From Struthio camelus (taxonomy: Eukaryota > Chordata > Aves > Struthioniformes > Struthionidae): 64,000 nt of DNA. A program made the translations under genes and the position numbers. The notes below the pieces were generated by a model that was given only the letters and a program-made list of their open reading frames with translations, searched no databases and was not told where the DNA came from. The stretch is taken from NCBI RefSeq assembly GCF_040807025.1, contig NC_090952.1, forward strand, positions 3,162,001 to 3,226,000. The letters run 5' to 3'. Shown piece after piece: positions 44,738 through 59,099 of this stretch. The stretch's first letter is position 1. Each line of letters opens with the position of its first letter.

Positions 44738-47700
44738 CTTGTCTGCTCTGCTACCCCAAGGGCTGGGCTTGTAAGGCCAGTCCCTGCCCTTGCAAGGTCT
44801 CTTGCCTTGCCTGTTCCTTGCTCTTCCCTCCCACCCTGAGCTTTGGGAGGCCTGGGAGGTGTAGGAGAGCAGGAAGGTGGTAGCATTTCCCCTCTTCCCT
44901 GCCAAAAGCATGGAGAATGGTAGTGGCAGATGCTGGCTCCTAAAACTGTTTCATGGAGTCAGCGGTGCAGATGCTGGTGAGGTGGAAGGGTTGGCCCATG
45001 CTCATCAGCAAGGTTGGATTTGCTAAAACTAAGGAGGTGGGGAGAACTGGGGCTAATGCGAGCGTTAGCCTGCTGGTTGCAATAGCCTGCGCTCAGAGGA
45101 TTAGGGGAAGGAAGTAGGAAGTGCGTATCTCAATGAGTTGTACTGTCTGCAAATTCAGGCCTGCTCTGCTGATGTTAGAGGAGTCACTCATCAAAGTCAC
45201 CTGGATATGCAGCAGGCTGAGTGAGGTCAGGACCCAGGGAAGAAGGAGGAGTGGCTAGGAAGATAGATGGAAAAAAACCAGCCTGTCTCGCTGGGTTAAC
45301 CCCTCGCCTGCTTCTATCGGGAACCACAGAAGCAGTGAGGTTGGGGCCAGTGAGCACCCAGTGCGGGTCATGGGCTGTCACGGGGCGACAGAGGAAGGCC
45401 TTGGTGAGTGTGGCTGGGGAAGGCCCTGAGCTGGTATGTCATTCATTGCCTTTCCTTGGGTGGACTGCACTTTCACAAGTAGAGAAACAGGAGCAAATGG
45501 CTCCCCCAGGCTGACTCCAACAGCTGTTGAACTGGGTTGGGGCTGGTTTGGTGCATGGAGCTGTCCCATGAGCGGTGAGGACGTCCTCCACTTTCAGCTG
45601 CTCCAGAGTGGAAAGTTTGTTCCTCAGCCCCATGCTCTGTCTGCTCTTCTTTGAAGCCCCAGAAGGCCCCAAACTGCAGGTTGATCTGAACTGTCCTTAT
45701 GTGCTCTAAGCCTAATTTTATCCCACAGGTGTTTTCTCACCCCACGTTTGGCACGCTTTCCCTCTGCCTTGCCGAAGGGCTGGGTAGGGGGCTACTGCAG
45801 GATGAAAACTGCTCCAACGTTAGGGAGTCATTTGAACAGATTAGATGGTATCAGAAAGGTACTAGTCCCTGAGAGCTCTTCTTGGCACTTCAAGTCCTTG
45901 CTTCTGAGAATGGAGTTTCCCAGGCCCTTTCAAAGGAGCAGAGATAGGTGTTGTGGTGCTCCTTTGACTTTATCTGGGCAGGGCTTTTGCCTCTGGTATC
46001 ACAGGAGAAATTGGGTGAAATAATGTTAACTTTGTGCTGGCTTTCTGAACAAATTCTGGAGCTGTTTCATTCTTACTCTCTCCATGCTGGACCCTATGTG
46101 CTGTGTCCTGCTTCTCATGGGTCTCAGTCCTTTCAGCCACATCGTTGTTGTAACGCCTGTGGCTGCACTGTAGTGATGACTAGATGGTTTGCCATTTTTT
46201 GGACTGGCGACTGATCTTCCTGGTCTCCACTGGTAACAACACTTTGCATTGCCCAGTAGGAACCTGGGTCATGGGTCTTGCTCATACAGATGAAGTTCAC
46301 ACTGGGGTCAGAAAGGAGTTCTGCTCCTCTTTATTCATAAAGAAAGACATAGAAGTCCACAGCATAACCATCAAAGAGCGATTCATTTCCTTGGGCCATC
46401 AGGAGTTTCATGTAACCAATGAATTCAGCTTTCCTGGGGGGAAAGGAAAGACAACAGCTTTGGAATTTTACTGTAGACCTGACATTTGTAATGGGATATT
46501 GAGTTTGCTGTGGCTGGGGGTGGCTGTGGGGATCTTTCTGCAGTTTAATGTCGTTCCTTGGATGGCCTGTGCTCAGGGAGGACTGAAAGTATTGTGCTCC
46601 TTGGTCCCTTCTAGCCCTCTCCTGGTTTTCTCATAGTACCCAGCAAACTGAGGTCAAGGAGCTCACAGTAATTCCCTGAACACTGGTCCTGGTATGGGGA
46701 CACCACAGACACAAACGTGTCCGATTTCAAGGCTGTGCCCACATTTGAGGAACGGCTTTGTGTGTAACGCTGAACTCTTCATGTTGCAATGCAGAGGCAT
46801 TCCCCTGCCTATCTCTTTGCCAGATCATGACACTGCAAGGGGACTGTGCCAGCTTTACACCACCATGCATCAGAGAAGTCGTGATTCAGAACAGTGCACG
46901 GGACCTGTGTGCTGCCTTGAAACCTCACCCAGCCCTTGCTCCACATGCTGAGCAGGGAGCTGAGCCCAGACCTCTGTACCAGGATCCTACAGTTATGACT
47001 GTGCAAACAGGTGTAGAAATGAAGCAGACTGGTATCATTGCCTAGGATTCAATGAATCAGTCCTTTCTTTCTCTTTTCAAGCTGTCTGGTTTGCATAATG
47101 CATTCTTTTGGGCAGGGTGAAGTCAGGGCACTCATCTTCCTCTTAGGTGGCCAGGATGTTCTGCTCTCTTGGATCTTCCTGACTTTATGGAAGGGGTTAG
47201 AAATGTCTGCGGATCCCAGAGAGCAGTGCAAAATGCTGTGTGCCAATCATGCATTTTCCAAGGGTGCCAACAACCCAGGCAGGCTCTAGGGGGATGCAGA
47301 AACAGATCAGTGATATTGAGGTGTAGCATTAAAGGCTGGGCAAGGAGGAACTGGCTCATGTGATCCTTCTCACTGCAGCTGGAAATCATGGGTTGGCAGG
47401 CCTGAGCCACAGAGAGCTGGCGCAGCTGAGCCCCGCATGGCCTCGGGCTAAAGGGATCTCATGAGGGAGTGATCCTCTCAGGTTGCTTTGCTTGCCGGTC
47501 AGATGGAGCCTGATCCTTTCAGGGACAGCTGCAGTTTGCCAAGTCTGATGAGCCTTCCCTGTCTGCTAAGTGGCTGCAGGGTCAGCGGAAATTAAGGTGA
47601 AGCCCCCAGAAAGGAAGAATTCGTTGCTCTGCTCCTGTAGGAAGATGACATCAGAGCCTGTCCCAGGCTGGATGACTGCCTGCTCTGCATTCGAGTGGTG

Positions 47701-49286
47701 GTGGGTGCTGTGACTTGTGGATCGGATCCTGTCGTGGGGATAAGCAGCAGGTGGATAATGGTGGCAGGGATGGGCAGGTTGGGCTTGCCTGTCTCTTTCC
47801 TTCTAATGGCAGAGCGATGCTCTGGTGTTTAGGGTGCCAGCTTGCAAAGACAGATGCTCAGTTCCTGGCCATGCCACAGACTCCCTGTGTGACCGTGGCT
47901 GGACCTTATTTCAGTCCTTCCACTTCCTGATTTGCACATCTCAAGGGATAGCCTTGCAGAGCCTCTGAGCTGCGCAGATGCTCTGGCATTATGGTTGTAA
48001 AAACATTCACGTCTGCCAGAGTCAGGAGAAGTTAGGATTTTGCTATTTTGCTTCCTGGTAGTTTTCTGAGACCTGTGTGGCCAGGCCCAAAGTCAGTGGT
48101 GAGCTTCCTACTGCTCAGCAGGCTTTGGACAATACCCGTGTAGCCAGCGAGGCCAAAGACTGGGCAGTTTGGGGGAACTCAGCCACCACCACTGTTGTGT
48201 TTTTTTTTATTTTTATTTTTTAATAACTCTCTCAAACCCACGGATTTCATTGTGTTTGTGTGCGTGCGCAGGCAAGAACTGCTGGAAGCAGACAAGGTAA
48301 AGGATGAAATGGTTTGGTCGAACTTTGAGCTCATTCGAGCACAATAGCTTTGTCCACGTGATACAAAGGCTGATTGTTCTGCTTTGGGGAAGTTTAGCTC
48401 TGCAAGGTGGGGAGTGAGTGAAAGGGACAACACAGAAAAATAATAAGATTATCAGCCTGTGGTTACTTTTCCTCCTGCACAGGCCTTTCTAGAACCTGGT
48501 TTCCATTTCCTGGCACACGAGAGGTTGCAGGTTAGCTAGAAAAGCATGTTTTATTTTTTGAACATTGAAAAAGCAGGTATTTAAGTGAGGAAACGAGCAG
48601 GGGACTCCCGCTCCATAATAAACGTGACGGATTTCCCTTTATCACAATTTGACTGGTCTATGGGAAGCAAATACAATCATCTGAAATTAATCACAAATAT
48701 CTTGGACAGCGTGTTTCTGTCTGGTGCATCATCGAATGTGATTTTTAACATCTCAAACCTGTCTGATCAGCTACATATGATATTTTACTCCCGTTCCCTG
48801 GTCCAGTGAGTTCCTTTATCTAACTCATGCACTGCAAATAATCACACTTATGACTGTCTTGTTAGCTGAGCTCCTTGATTAGAATATTTGCTTTTCTTGT
48901 GCTCTATTGGTGAATTACATGAGTCACAGGGTACAGTTGGTGTTTGGGGATTGGATAACTGTTGTTTACAATTCAGATGTTCTCAGAACTTGAGCTAGCA
49001 TGAAAACACTCAAAAAAAACCCATGGGCTGTTTCCCACATCAAAGAGGTTCAGGCCCCTCCAAGCTCAGATTGAAACTCAAACAAAGAATCCTTCATTAA
49101 GTTCAGAAATGCTTGGACAATTTTTAAAATTATTATTATTTTTAAGGTGATGAGGACCTTCAAGTTTCCACCAAAGACAGGATTTCCAAGTATTAAAATG
49201 TATTTAACAGATTTGCTCTCTGTAGTATTTCCAGTGCAATCAAGAGAAGAGAATGGCAAGAAATTGGTCATAGCATAATCTAGTCA

Positions 49287-49309
49287 GATCTTTCTTTCTT
49301 TCTTTCTAT
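49287..49309 (+). repeat. (TTTC)n microsatellite
   Basis: Short run of TTTC tetranucleotides in KLF5L intron 1. Confidence 0.85.
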
Positions 49310-49878
49310 CCCTTGCAGTAGAGGACATCCATCCATTATCACCTCTATCATGTCTGTAGCAATTGCTTCACAAATGTGAACCCATCCAGGAGAGGGCAGA
49401 GATGTGTGCGTAACTACTCACCAACCAGTTCAGCTCATCATTTTAATGTTGCCTGTAGAGCATTATCATTTTCCATTTTGCTGCTCCTCAAGGATAGTTT
49501 ATGGAGCTGAACACACATTTCCCAGGGGCTGGCAATTCCGAGTCTCTGAAATGCTCCTGCTGGAACTTCTCCAGGGCTCAGTGCCTTCTCCACAGGAACT
49601 ATCAATTGCTTGTTAATCAACCTGTGCCATGATCAGTCTCCCTTAATTAACATCACTTGGCAATTCATTTCCATACAGGGGACATGTGGAAGAGAGAGGG
49701 TTTAAACTGAGTTTTTCTCTAAATGCACTGGCTGTGCTGATCTTGATCTTTGAGGCTTTCTCCTCCTGGGCTAAAGGAGAGAGTCTCTTAGCAGCACACA
49801 TGCTAGGAAACACCGATGGTAGCTGCCCATGCAAGAAGGTGCTGCAGCAGGCATACCTGCTCCCATGCCTGTCATGGT

Positions 49879-49924
49879 CCATGTCAGTGATTCTAATACC
49901 TAATCACATGTCAGTGATTCTAGT
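49879..49924 (+). repeat. 27-bp direct repeat
   Basis: CATGTCAGTGATTCTA occurs twice with a 27-bp period and a near-identical continuation (ATACCTAATCA against GTAGTACTTAA diverging). A small local duplication. Confidence 0.75.
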
Positions 49925-52828
49925 AGTACTTAATTGGCTCTATACTGCGCTAGGTGATATGCAAGCCCTAAGAGAGAAGTCGGCCCAAAGATCTGTTCCC
50001 TCAAACACCATGTTTTCACGTGTCTTATTTTTTCTCTTGCTTGCCATGCGAAGCCACTTTCTGGAGCGAGGCTACCAGTCGTGCCAAAGGCCTGTGCAAT
50101 GCACAGCTTTTTCCTTTACATCAGTCTCTAGTTGGTTTACCTTCCTCTTCCCCTCAAACTCCCCCCCGCATTAGTCAAATAGCCCTTAAGGACAGAAGAA
50201 TCACGAGGGTTATTGCACCTGGGGGAAAAAATTGTTCCATATTATCTGAAGAGGGCTCAGACTCCAGCACCAGCTGGGCAATCCCTACACTGCTTACTAA
50301 ATGGTTTGGCAAGGAAGCTAAGGGCCATGCTGATGGTAGGATTTGCTGTCTGCACATGAAATCTGACCTGCTTTTCCCAGAAATGCATGGGGTATTGGGT
50401 CTGCCTTGCTGCTTGTACTGGGAAGAACATGCTTTATGGCCTGTTTTATCACTTACTGAATGCCAGGAGAACTTCGCAAGCCCCAGCAAGCAGCAGATGA
50501 CTCATTCTGCCTTTGTCAGACCCTGCCCTGGGAATGTGCATCATCTCTTCTGATCAGAGGAGGCTAGATGAAGTGTGTGAGCTTTTAGAGGGTTTGTATG
50601 AGGTGGAACGTATCCCACCCATCATTCAGAAGGGTCTGGGGAAAGCTCCCTCTGTGCTCTAAAAGCCTCTCCCATGCCACGCTCAGTTCAAGACCTGTGG
50701 CACGGATGCCTAACTGGAAGGGAGCTGGAGAGCTCAAGGATACACCCTGTGTCCTGTGGCCATGCAATAGCTAGAAGCAGGTGGATGAATTTGTCCAGGC
50801 AATCCTGGGGAATGATGACATTTGAAATCCTCCATCTTCTCTGGTTCAGAAGGGAGAGAAGAAGAGAGGGAGGTGCTAGAGCAGAGGCTGCAGCCAGGGA
50901 AGAGAAATGATGCTGCAGGTGGGCCTACTCCTAGCTGATGATGCCAGCTGGAGCTGTGTGGCTATCCAAATTCAACTTTTGATTGTACGCCTGCATAAAC
51001 TGGGGAAACACTTGAGGGCTTGGGTGTTTTGGCTGTGGCTGAAATAGCTCCAAACCTCCTGATCTTCCAGGAGTAGAAATAACATCAGACCATTTGATCT
51101 TTCTAGAAAATATCTAAAGGGCTGTACCAGCTCATACCAAAATCTACCCAGCTCAGTCTCCTGTATCTGACAGTGGGTGCCCTCTTAGGCTGATGGAAAG
51201 CCTCCAGTTGGCTTCGATGGGCTTGACTCAAGCCTTGGCTGAGCAACAGCAGTTTGGAAATAGAAAGCTGCATACAAAGACATGAAGTGGGTGTTTTCAT
51301 GTCCCCCTCCCCCCCCCGCCCCAATACACACACACTTTAACAGAGTTGCCCTCCTGTCAGGGCAGAGCAGCGAGCAATGGGTGAGAAGAGAGGGTGAGAG
51401 GGTTGTTCTCCTTTCTCTACCTGCCTTTGGACTCCCTCCAGCTGTTTATTCTGGGCTGAGGTTGTGCAAGGATTGTGTTTGGTAGACCTGGGAGGGGGCG
51501 AAACCGGTGTGGAGATATTCTAATATTGACCTGGGACTCCCTCCCATGAGCGTAGACCTACCTAAGGCCAGATGGGGAGCTGCCTTGAGCACCTGCAGAG
51601 CAATCTGTTTATTCTGATGTCCTGTTTGGTCTTGGCAGGGAAGGCCAACGTTTTCTGCCACAGCCAGTGACTTTGGATGGCCACAGCATTCAGTACAGCA
51701 TAGAGATGACGCAGCAGTGGCAGAGCTTCCTCCAAGCTCACTCTCTCCAAGGCTTATTGTGCTTGTTGCTTTTCAGTCCATATATGGCATTATTTTTGGA
51801 ATGATCTCTGCTCACTCTCTCAAAGCTCCCCTGGCAGCCTGGCTGTTCCAGACTGCTCCTCTTCCAGGCACTTGATCTTGGAGTTGGATGAGCATTTTCT
51901 CCTGGTTTCTCTCTCCCTTGGGATCGCTGACTGTAGTGGCATGGTTTCTGTGATAAAAGATCAAGGTAGGCTGCCCTGTAGTGATTCTTCATCAGTCGTA
52001 GGAGGAAAGGAACAGTGAACAGGGTCACCAAGTCCTCTGAGAACATTGCAGCCTACTACCTCAACCAGAGACCAGCCCGCATCCTGGATGCCCACATCTG
52101 CCCTAATGCGTTTCTTGGGTTCAAAGGAAGTTGCTTATTTCTGAGAGGTACTAATTAACTCAGGTAATTCAAACACAAGGGCAGAAGAGAGTTGTCTTTT
52201 CTTCCAGAATAAAGCTCCAGAGCAGTGAGGCTCAGTTCTTGAGCCACCTCTGAGCTCCCAGCAGAAAGCTGGGGAAAAGGCTGAACTGAGCAGCCTTGTC
52301 CTGCTCCAGAAGTCCTCTTTCAAGTGGAAAGGTGTGAAAGCTTCAAGATGAAAAGCTGGCAGAGTAAATCACCTCTGGCAGTCTTCTCCATGGACTCCAA
52401 AGGGAGCCTGCACAGAGAGTTTAGTCTAGATGCTCACTTTCCAGGTGGCAAAAGTTAGTGAAGATGTGTCTTGCCCCATTGCATGTAATGCAGACACAGC
52501 TGAATGCTTTAAAGACAGTGCTGGCTTCTTGGAGTTGCTCCTAACATCTTTGGGAGCCTGTTATGAAGTGAGCAGAAGACGCCAGCTGGGCTCTTCTGCA
52601 GGGCAACAGCCCTCGTACATAAGCATAGGATACCGCTCTGCTGCCTGCAATGGCGCTCAGATTATTTACAGCAGCCAAACATTTGGCCCGACGTGCCTGT
52701 GTGGACTTGAAAGGAAGAGTCCTGGGGTTTTTTTTGCTAATCTCTTTTTGCAGAGAGTTCCAGAAGACATGAGGAACAAACAGAAAATAACGTCGATTGA
52801 GGTCAATATCAAAACTGAATGATCAGAG

Positions 52829-52920
52829 AAACAAATATTTACTCAGGTCAATATTTAACTAGAGAGACAATAAATGCTGATATTGAACCAAATCTGTATA
52901 TAAATACAGTCTATTTATAA
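52829..52920 (+). promoter_or_regulatory. Candidate intronic enhancer (FOX and MEF2 motifs)
   Basis: AT-rich patch with forkhead-type motifs TATTTAC at 52836-52842 and TCAATATTTAA at 52848-52858, and a perfect MEF2 consensus CTATTTATAA at 52911-52920. It lies in KLF5L intron 1, about 13.5 kb after exon 1. Motif evidence only. Confidence 0.3.
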
Positions 52921-55900
52921 CGTGTCCCCTTAAGGGGGTACTGCCAGGTACTTGCCATGATTTTTGATTGATGATTTTCCTCCCTATTGTTTGCTGATTC
53001 CCTTGGAGGCTGGAGTTTCATGCAGGTGCACGTATGAGAAAGAGGCTGTACTGTGTAATCCAAGGCCTGGACAACAGGCGCAGTCATCGTCCCCCACATG
53101 TGTGCTTGGGGAGGGTCACTTGCCCGAAGGAAAGGCTCCCTTTGCACCTGGAGCAGGTGCCCTCCCTTTTCCCATGGGTAGCTGTGCCCATGCGCTCTCT
53201 TGCCTTGAAACCCCTATGTTGCAAATACCGCTTGCGCAGGAGTCATGTCGCTGGCTAATCTGCAAGGGGGAAGCTGGCGTTGTCCTTGTATCCCCCTTCC
53301 CTCTCCCAAAAAGCTCTCTGCCTCTCTGGGTTTGTGCACTGACTAGCCCAGCAGGGTCCTCTTGGCTGTTTTCCCCAGATATTGCCATGGCCAGGGCTTG
53401 CTGTGAGCAAGAGCCAGAGACCCAACTGGGGTTGGGGGGCATCAGGCTTCCGACTCAGGCTTGATGCCCTCCTAGTATTGCAGAGGGGAGCTGAGGCCAG
53501 ATGGAGGCTAGCACAGGGCTTGAAGCTGCCAAGCGTAGAGAACCAAAGAAACTCCTTCCCCCCATCTCCTCCCTCTACCAACTTAACAAGCTCGTTCCCT
53601 GTTTAGCAAACATTGATTTCTCTCCGCGTTCCCTGGTGCTGCCTGTGTGGTGACAACATTTGATGTTTCTATGGCGGTTTGTTATTTATCAACTTCAGAT
53701 TAGAAAGCGTTTAATCATAGGAAAGACATGTCCCGCCTACTGTCTCAGCTACCTGCAATGCCTAGCACTATTCTAATGATGTTCTTGGTTAATCACTAGC
53801 AAAATGGCATGGCTAGCTCAAGCATCAGTTTTTCTGTGTACTCCCAAGAAACGGTTGTCTGAGACTCTCCATATATTGGTCAATGCCCTTGTAACTCCTT
53901 AGCCCGCCTTTGGCCAAATCTGAATGAGGGATAGTGGTTTCCAAGGCAGGAGATTCCTGCAGGATCTGTGAAAATTGGCAGACGGGTAGAGGACAAAGGC
54001 TCCTGTCAATGTTTTCCTGTGAGCCATAGGAGAATCCACTCTGGAGCTAGTGGAACCAGGACTTCATTACCTGCTTTCTTCATCAAGCAACTGGTTTGCA
54101 GGGCTGTGTTTTTAGTGATTTCACAGTGCTGGGCACTTTTCAATAAATAAATCTTTCTCCTGCTGCCCTGCTGAGGTTATCTTGCCCTTTGTGGAATTTC
54201 AGTGACCAGGTCCCCCAGTTCAAATCCTAACCGTGCTGAAAGTAGCGCAAATGCTCTTTTTCCTGCTGGCCTGCGGGACGGAAATCTGTGTCTGACAGCC
54301 TTGTTTTCAGTGGACAGAGTGCTCGTTCCAACTCCTTTCCTTTTTCTTGCTTTCTAGCTTTTTTGCTTGCTTTCCTCTGGCATGTTGCAAAGAGCTCCCT
54401 ATGGGGCATACCAGAAACAGGTTCTTTGATTTTTGAGGGGAAAATACCACAAGAATTCAGTGCTTTTATTCTGTTGAAAGCTATTCTAATTTGTTTTCCC
54501 TTTCTGGCCAAACCAACAATCACCATTTGGAGGAGACGCTTCCCCACGTTTCAAATTCACAGAAGTTTTTGCTGATCTGTGCTTTTCCTGTATGTCCCCT
54601 TCTTTCACTTTTTTGCTCAACTGCTTGAGCTACTGACTCCCTTTACAGTCCCTGGAGCCCTTGTCAATGCAGCCAGTGGAGTGGGGCATGCCCTTCTCTA
54701 GACCCCCATATCTCATCCTCATCTCCAGGGATTGCAATGATTCGGTTGCTAGTGACTATAGGGGAAGCAGGGCCCCTGTACCCCACTGAAGAGCTGGTTG
54801 CTCTTGACCTGGAAGGCACTGGGGGCTTCCTCCATAAAGCCGCAGTGGAGTGTCTCTTGCTGCAGTATTGAGCTCCGTGGCTAAGTGGCAGGTTAAGTCC
54901 TTCCTAAAAAGGCAAGAAAATGGTTAACTCCTTGCCTGTGGTTGGCAGTCAGGGAGGAAACGATGGACTGAGGGCTCCTGGTCATTCCCTTCTCGTGTGA
55001 GCTGCCTAGCGCATAGCAGAGCCCACCACAGTGTCCTCAGCTGCCCTTTCCTGAGCCATCCCTCTGCCAGAGCTGGAGTCCTGCCGTGAGGACCCGCTCC
55101 CGGGGATGGGCTATGAAGAAGTCTATGAAGAGCACGCTTCTGTGGGGTTTCTTCCTGGCTAGGGCCAGCTTAGCCCTGAATTGCTTCCTTGTGTGTTTGT
55201 GCTGCTTAATAGGGCAGGCCTTGAAAGCAGCTGTCTGGTACATTAAGGCTGAAGCAGAAAAGGGTTTTGTTCATCTCCTGCGGGGGGGATGTAGGCTCCT
55301 TCCTCTCCAGTTCCCAAAATGGGGTTGCTTCAGCCCTCCTCTCCATTATCACTTTTATGAGGCTGGACCACCACTTGCAGGCCCAAGTGTTACCTGTGAA
55401 AGAATCTGACTGAAGCATACAGGTGTTTCTGAAGCTATTTTGTCCTCTTCCAGCTTATGGGCATGAGAGGGCACAGCTCTTATCCCCAAAGCCCTTACGG
55501 CTCTGACCTGAAAATTTCATGTGAAAACATCTCCTCATAAGCAGGCCCAGGCAGCACATGGGAGAGCAGCGGCTCTCCAGGGATGGCTGGCAGTTCTCAG
55601 GGTCCCCTGCCCATTTGGCACCCATCCTTTCAAGGCCATATGGCTCTGTGGGCTATCAAGGCCTCACAAGGAACACCCTCTCATTTAGGAGCAACTCCTA
55701 GAATATGAGTGCCCCCAAAGTGTGAAAAATTAATCCATAAAGTTGATCTACATGGTTCATTGTGGGAGGCAGGGAAGCCTGGGTCTGTTTCTAGCCCTGG
55801 TTGGTCCAACTGGCCAGTCTATAAAGTGTGTGAATGACTCTGAACTGGGAGGGCAAGGCAAGGATTTACCACAGTGTTAATTAATTGGAGAAATGGTAAT

Positions 55901-57702
55901 GGTTGGGGTGAAGCTCAGCGGTTGAGGCTGATTAAAAACGAGCAGGCAGCAGCAGAGAGAGAAGGATGTGGAGTTGTAACAGGGCACAGGCTGATGCCAA
56001 ACCCACAGAAGCCAGACAAATATTGTTTTGGGCTGTGGAGATAATTATTCCCCATTGCTTGGTGCTAGAGGACTGTGGCCTGTTTTCAACACTGAACTTG
56101 GAGAAAGAGTCCAGGTCAGGGTGAGAAATGTGAGAAGAGACCAGGTCCTCAGCCCTCTGTTGAAATGTGGAGGGAATCCACTCTGAAGAAGAGAGGGATG
56201 CACGATATTTTCAAGCATGGGGCTGGCGAAGGATAACAGAGATTTAAGTCAGGTCCTGTCAAATTCTTTCTACCTTGGAGGGTGGCTAAGCTCAGGAATG
56301 AGCTACCCAGAGGGGGACTGCAGAGGTCATCAGTGAGGAGTCCCTGGGGTCCCAGCTGCCAGGGATGGCCAGGGGGCATGGGATCATGTGTGTCAGAAGG
56401 CAACAAAGTAGAGGGTCCTGTGGGATGCCACAAGTCCTCTGTAGGAGTCTGGCAGTGATGTGATACTGAGAACTTGATCCTCAGAGGGGCTGAGACATGG
56501 CCGGATCCACCTTGCAGTGCTGACCAACTTATGTGGGAAAGCATGGCCTGGCTGAGCCCGATGGGCTTAGCTAATGCAGCTCTGAGGCTGTTCACATGGG
56601 AAAGTTTCCCCTGTCCTTGCTCTTGTAGATGCCACGGGCACCTCTGGCCCATGGCACAAGGGGTTTCTTGTTTGTCTGAAGGACTGTGGCTGAAGAGCTT
56701 CTAGAGGAGGTGGCTGTCCAAGGCAGTCATGGAAGCACAGCACAGTGCAGATGGGCAAGACCTCCAGAGGGCTCTTGCCCAACCTCTGTCTCAAGGCAGG
56801 GCTGACTTCAAAGCCAGATCTGCCCATCTGTGTCCTTTCCTGGTTTTGGCTGTGGGCCCATGGTAGGGCTGTGGGTGGGTGCTGTGGCCCCAGGGTGTGT
56901 TCAAACCCTGGGGAAGGAGGCACTTCCCGGGAGCTGTGTAATGTGCTTCTGTGCACCAGGGCAAGCGTGTTGTGCACCACAGCAGCATTCATGTTGTACA
57001 GCGGGTGCGGGGGGAGTCTGTCCTGCACACACAGCATGAGACTGCCTCTTTTCTTTCTCCCCAGGGCGGGCGTCCTCGTTGTTAAGCTTGCCTTGTCCCT
57101 TTGGACGAGCAGTCAGTGGTCTGCTTCACCTCTGCCTTGTGGGAAATGGTAGCACGTGGTTTGCACGTGCAAAGAAGGAGCTGAGGAGTCTCAGGAAGCA
57201 ACTTTTTCTACCCCAGGCTGGTATTAGGCAGAGGAGAGCGACTGTGTCTGAGGCCCCAGCCACGCAGCTGAACAGAGCATCTGTCCAGGCTACCGCAGCA
57301 CCCAGCATGTGCAGGACTGGGTGCTCATGCCAGGGAGGGGGTGTTGAGATGCCAGGGGTTTGGCACGGCCTCAGTCCTGGGGGTGCAGCAGGTCTCTCAG
57401 CCTTCGTACTGTGCCAGAAAGCTTTCTCTAGAAAGCTCTGTTTCTCAGCCATCTTTTTCCCTGTGAGAAAGCCAGCACTCGGCAAACTTTGCAGCCAGAT
57501 TGAGCTGCTACCCACATTCCCCAAGAGGACGTCCTTCCCGGCCGAACGCCAAACACCTCGGCAGATCCCTCTCTACCTCTCGGCAAGGATTAAGAAATAA
57601 AACCAGAGACTTGCTGTGCAAGCTGGGAACCAAGTCCCCACTCATCCAGCGGGTTGCTCTATCCCTCCTCCCACCTGCCCTCAGGACAAGCGCTGTTCAA
57701 GA

Positions 57703-57722
57703 GGAAAGAAAGAAAGAAAGAA
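57703..57722 (+). repeat. (GAAA)n microsatellite
   Basis: Short run of GAAA tetranucleotides in KLF5L intron 1. Confidence 0.85.
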
Positions 57723-59099
57723 ACCTATGTCAGTAAACTGAAGGAAGATGATGTCATTGCAAAGCCAGGCTCTGTTCCTACCTCCAGACAGGAGGAAAAT
57801 GGAGTTCCCCCCCCCGCCCCGTACTAACTGCCTCGGGCCTGGCTCCTGAACACTGTGTACCAACTAACCTTCAATACTGGGAAGTCAGTGATAAATAGCA
57901 TGCTGCACTGCTGTTTTCAGACGCCCGGTGCTTTTCACAACTCAGTCTACTACAGCAAATATACATGTTACTCGGCTCAACAGGGAGGGCGCTGAGGCAG
58001 GAAGCCCTTCAGGTGACTTGACAGCAGCCATACCTACCCATAGGAGCTGGTGTTTTCTTGGCTTATGCTCCAGGGGCTGATCCCAACCCCTTCCATTGTT
58101 AGCTCTGCATGGTATGGTTTGGGAAAACCAAGCACAAACCATCAGAGCAGATGAGGGCATGATCCTGGCACATCTTGGGCAGCCAGGGTTGCGTCTTCTC
58201 AGCGCAGACAACAGGGCCTCAGCCCACGTTTCCCATGACCTCGCACCTTCAGCGTTTCATGGCTTTTCTCATAGATCAAACCAGAAAGGGAAAACGGGTG
58301 CAGGAAAGGAGATGGTAGGAGTGAATTTCTGCTCACCATCTCCTTTCCCAGAGCTGTTGTCTACTTTGCTTCTGCCAGATGTGGTCACGGGGCTGAAAGG
58401 CTGCAGCTTGACAGTTCAAGCCCCAGGGCCAGAGCGCCAGAGCTTCTTGGGGGCTTCGGTGGCTGTGTCAGCATCGGGAGACTGGGCTGGGGGCAGATCC
58501 CAGTTAGCTCCTTGCTGTGTTCCCGCTCTGGAAAAGGTCTTGGGAACTGGTAAACACGGTGAACTGCTGCCACGATTTTGCCTACACCTCAACTCCGAAC
58601 TGCACAAACCACCCCTGCAAGACACGTGTATTTCCCTGCGTGCATGAACTCAAGAGATCTCCTAGATTTGCCTTGGCTTTTCCTCCACTTCCTGCAGAAG
58701 AGGAATGTTTTTGTCAGTCATTGCTGCTCAGAAATCATGTTTCGGACATTTCTGACCTGTGGCAAGGCAGGGGCGTGGGTCCCCCTCCCCTGCCGCACCA
58801 GCAAACACCCCGCTCCAGGTGCTCTTCGGACGCCTTCCAAAGCCCAATTTTCATTTCGGCATGCAAAACTTTGCAAAGCTGGATTTGCACAACTCTGCCA
58901 GCGGTGGTAGGGAAAACAAATGTAAGCTGACTCCAAGTGCACTGAAACGCAATGTATTTCTGAGCAGCGGGAAGGTAAAAAGACAGCAAACCAAGGGAGA
59001 GGGGAGGTATCTGCCATGAAGGTAACCGCTTGTTAGGGACTTCACAATGCTGGAAATTATTTTTTGGAGGTGTACTCTAGAGTTGGCAGGTGAAGGCCT

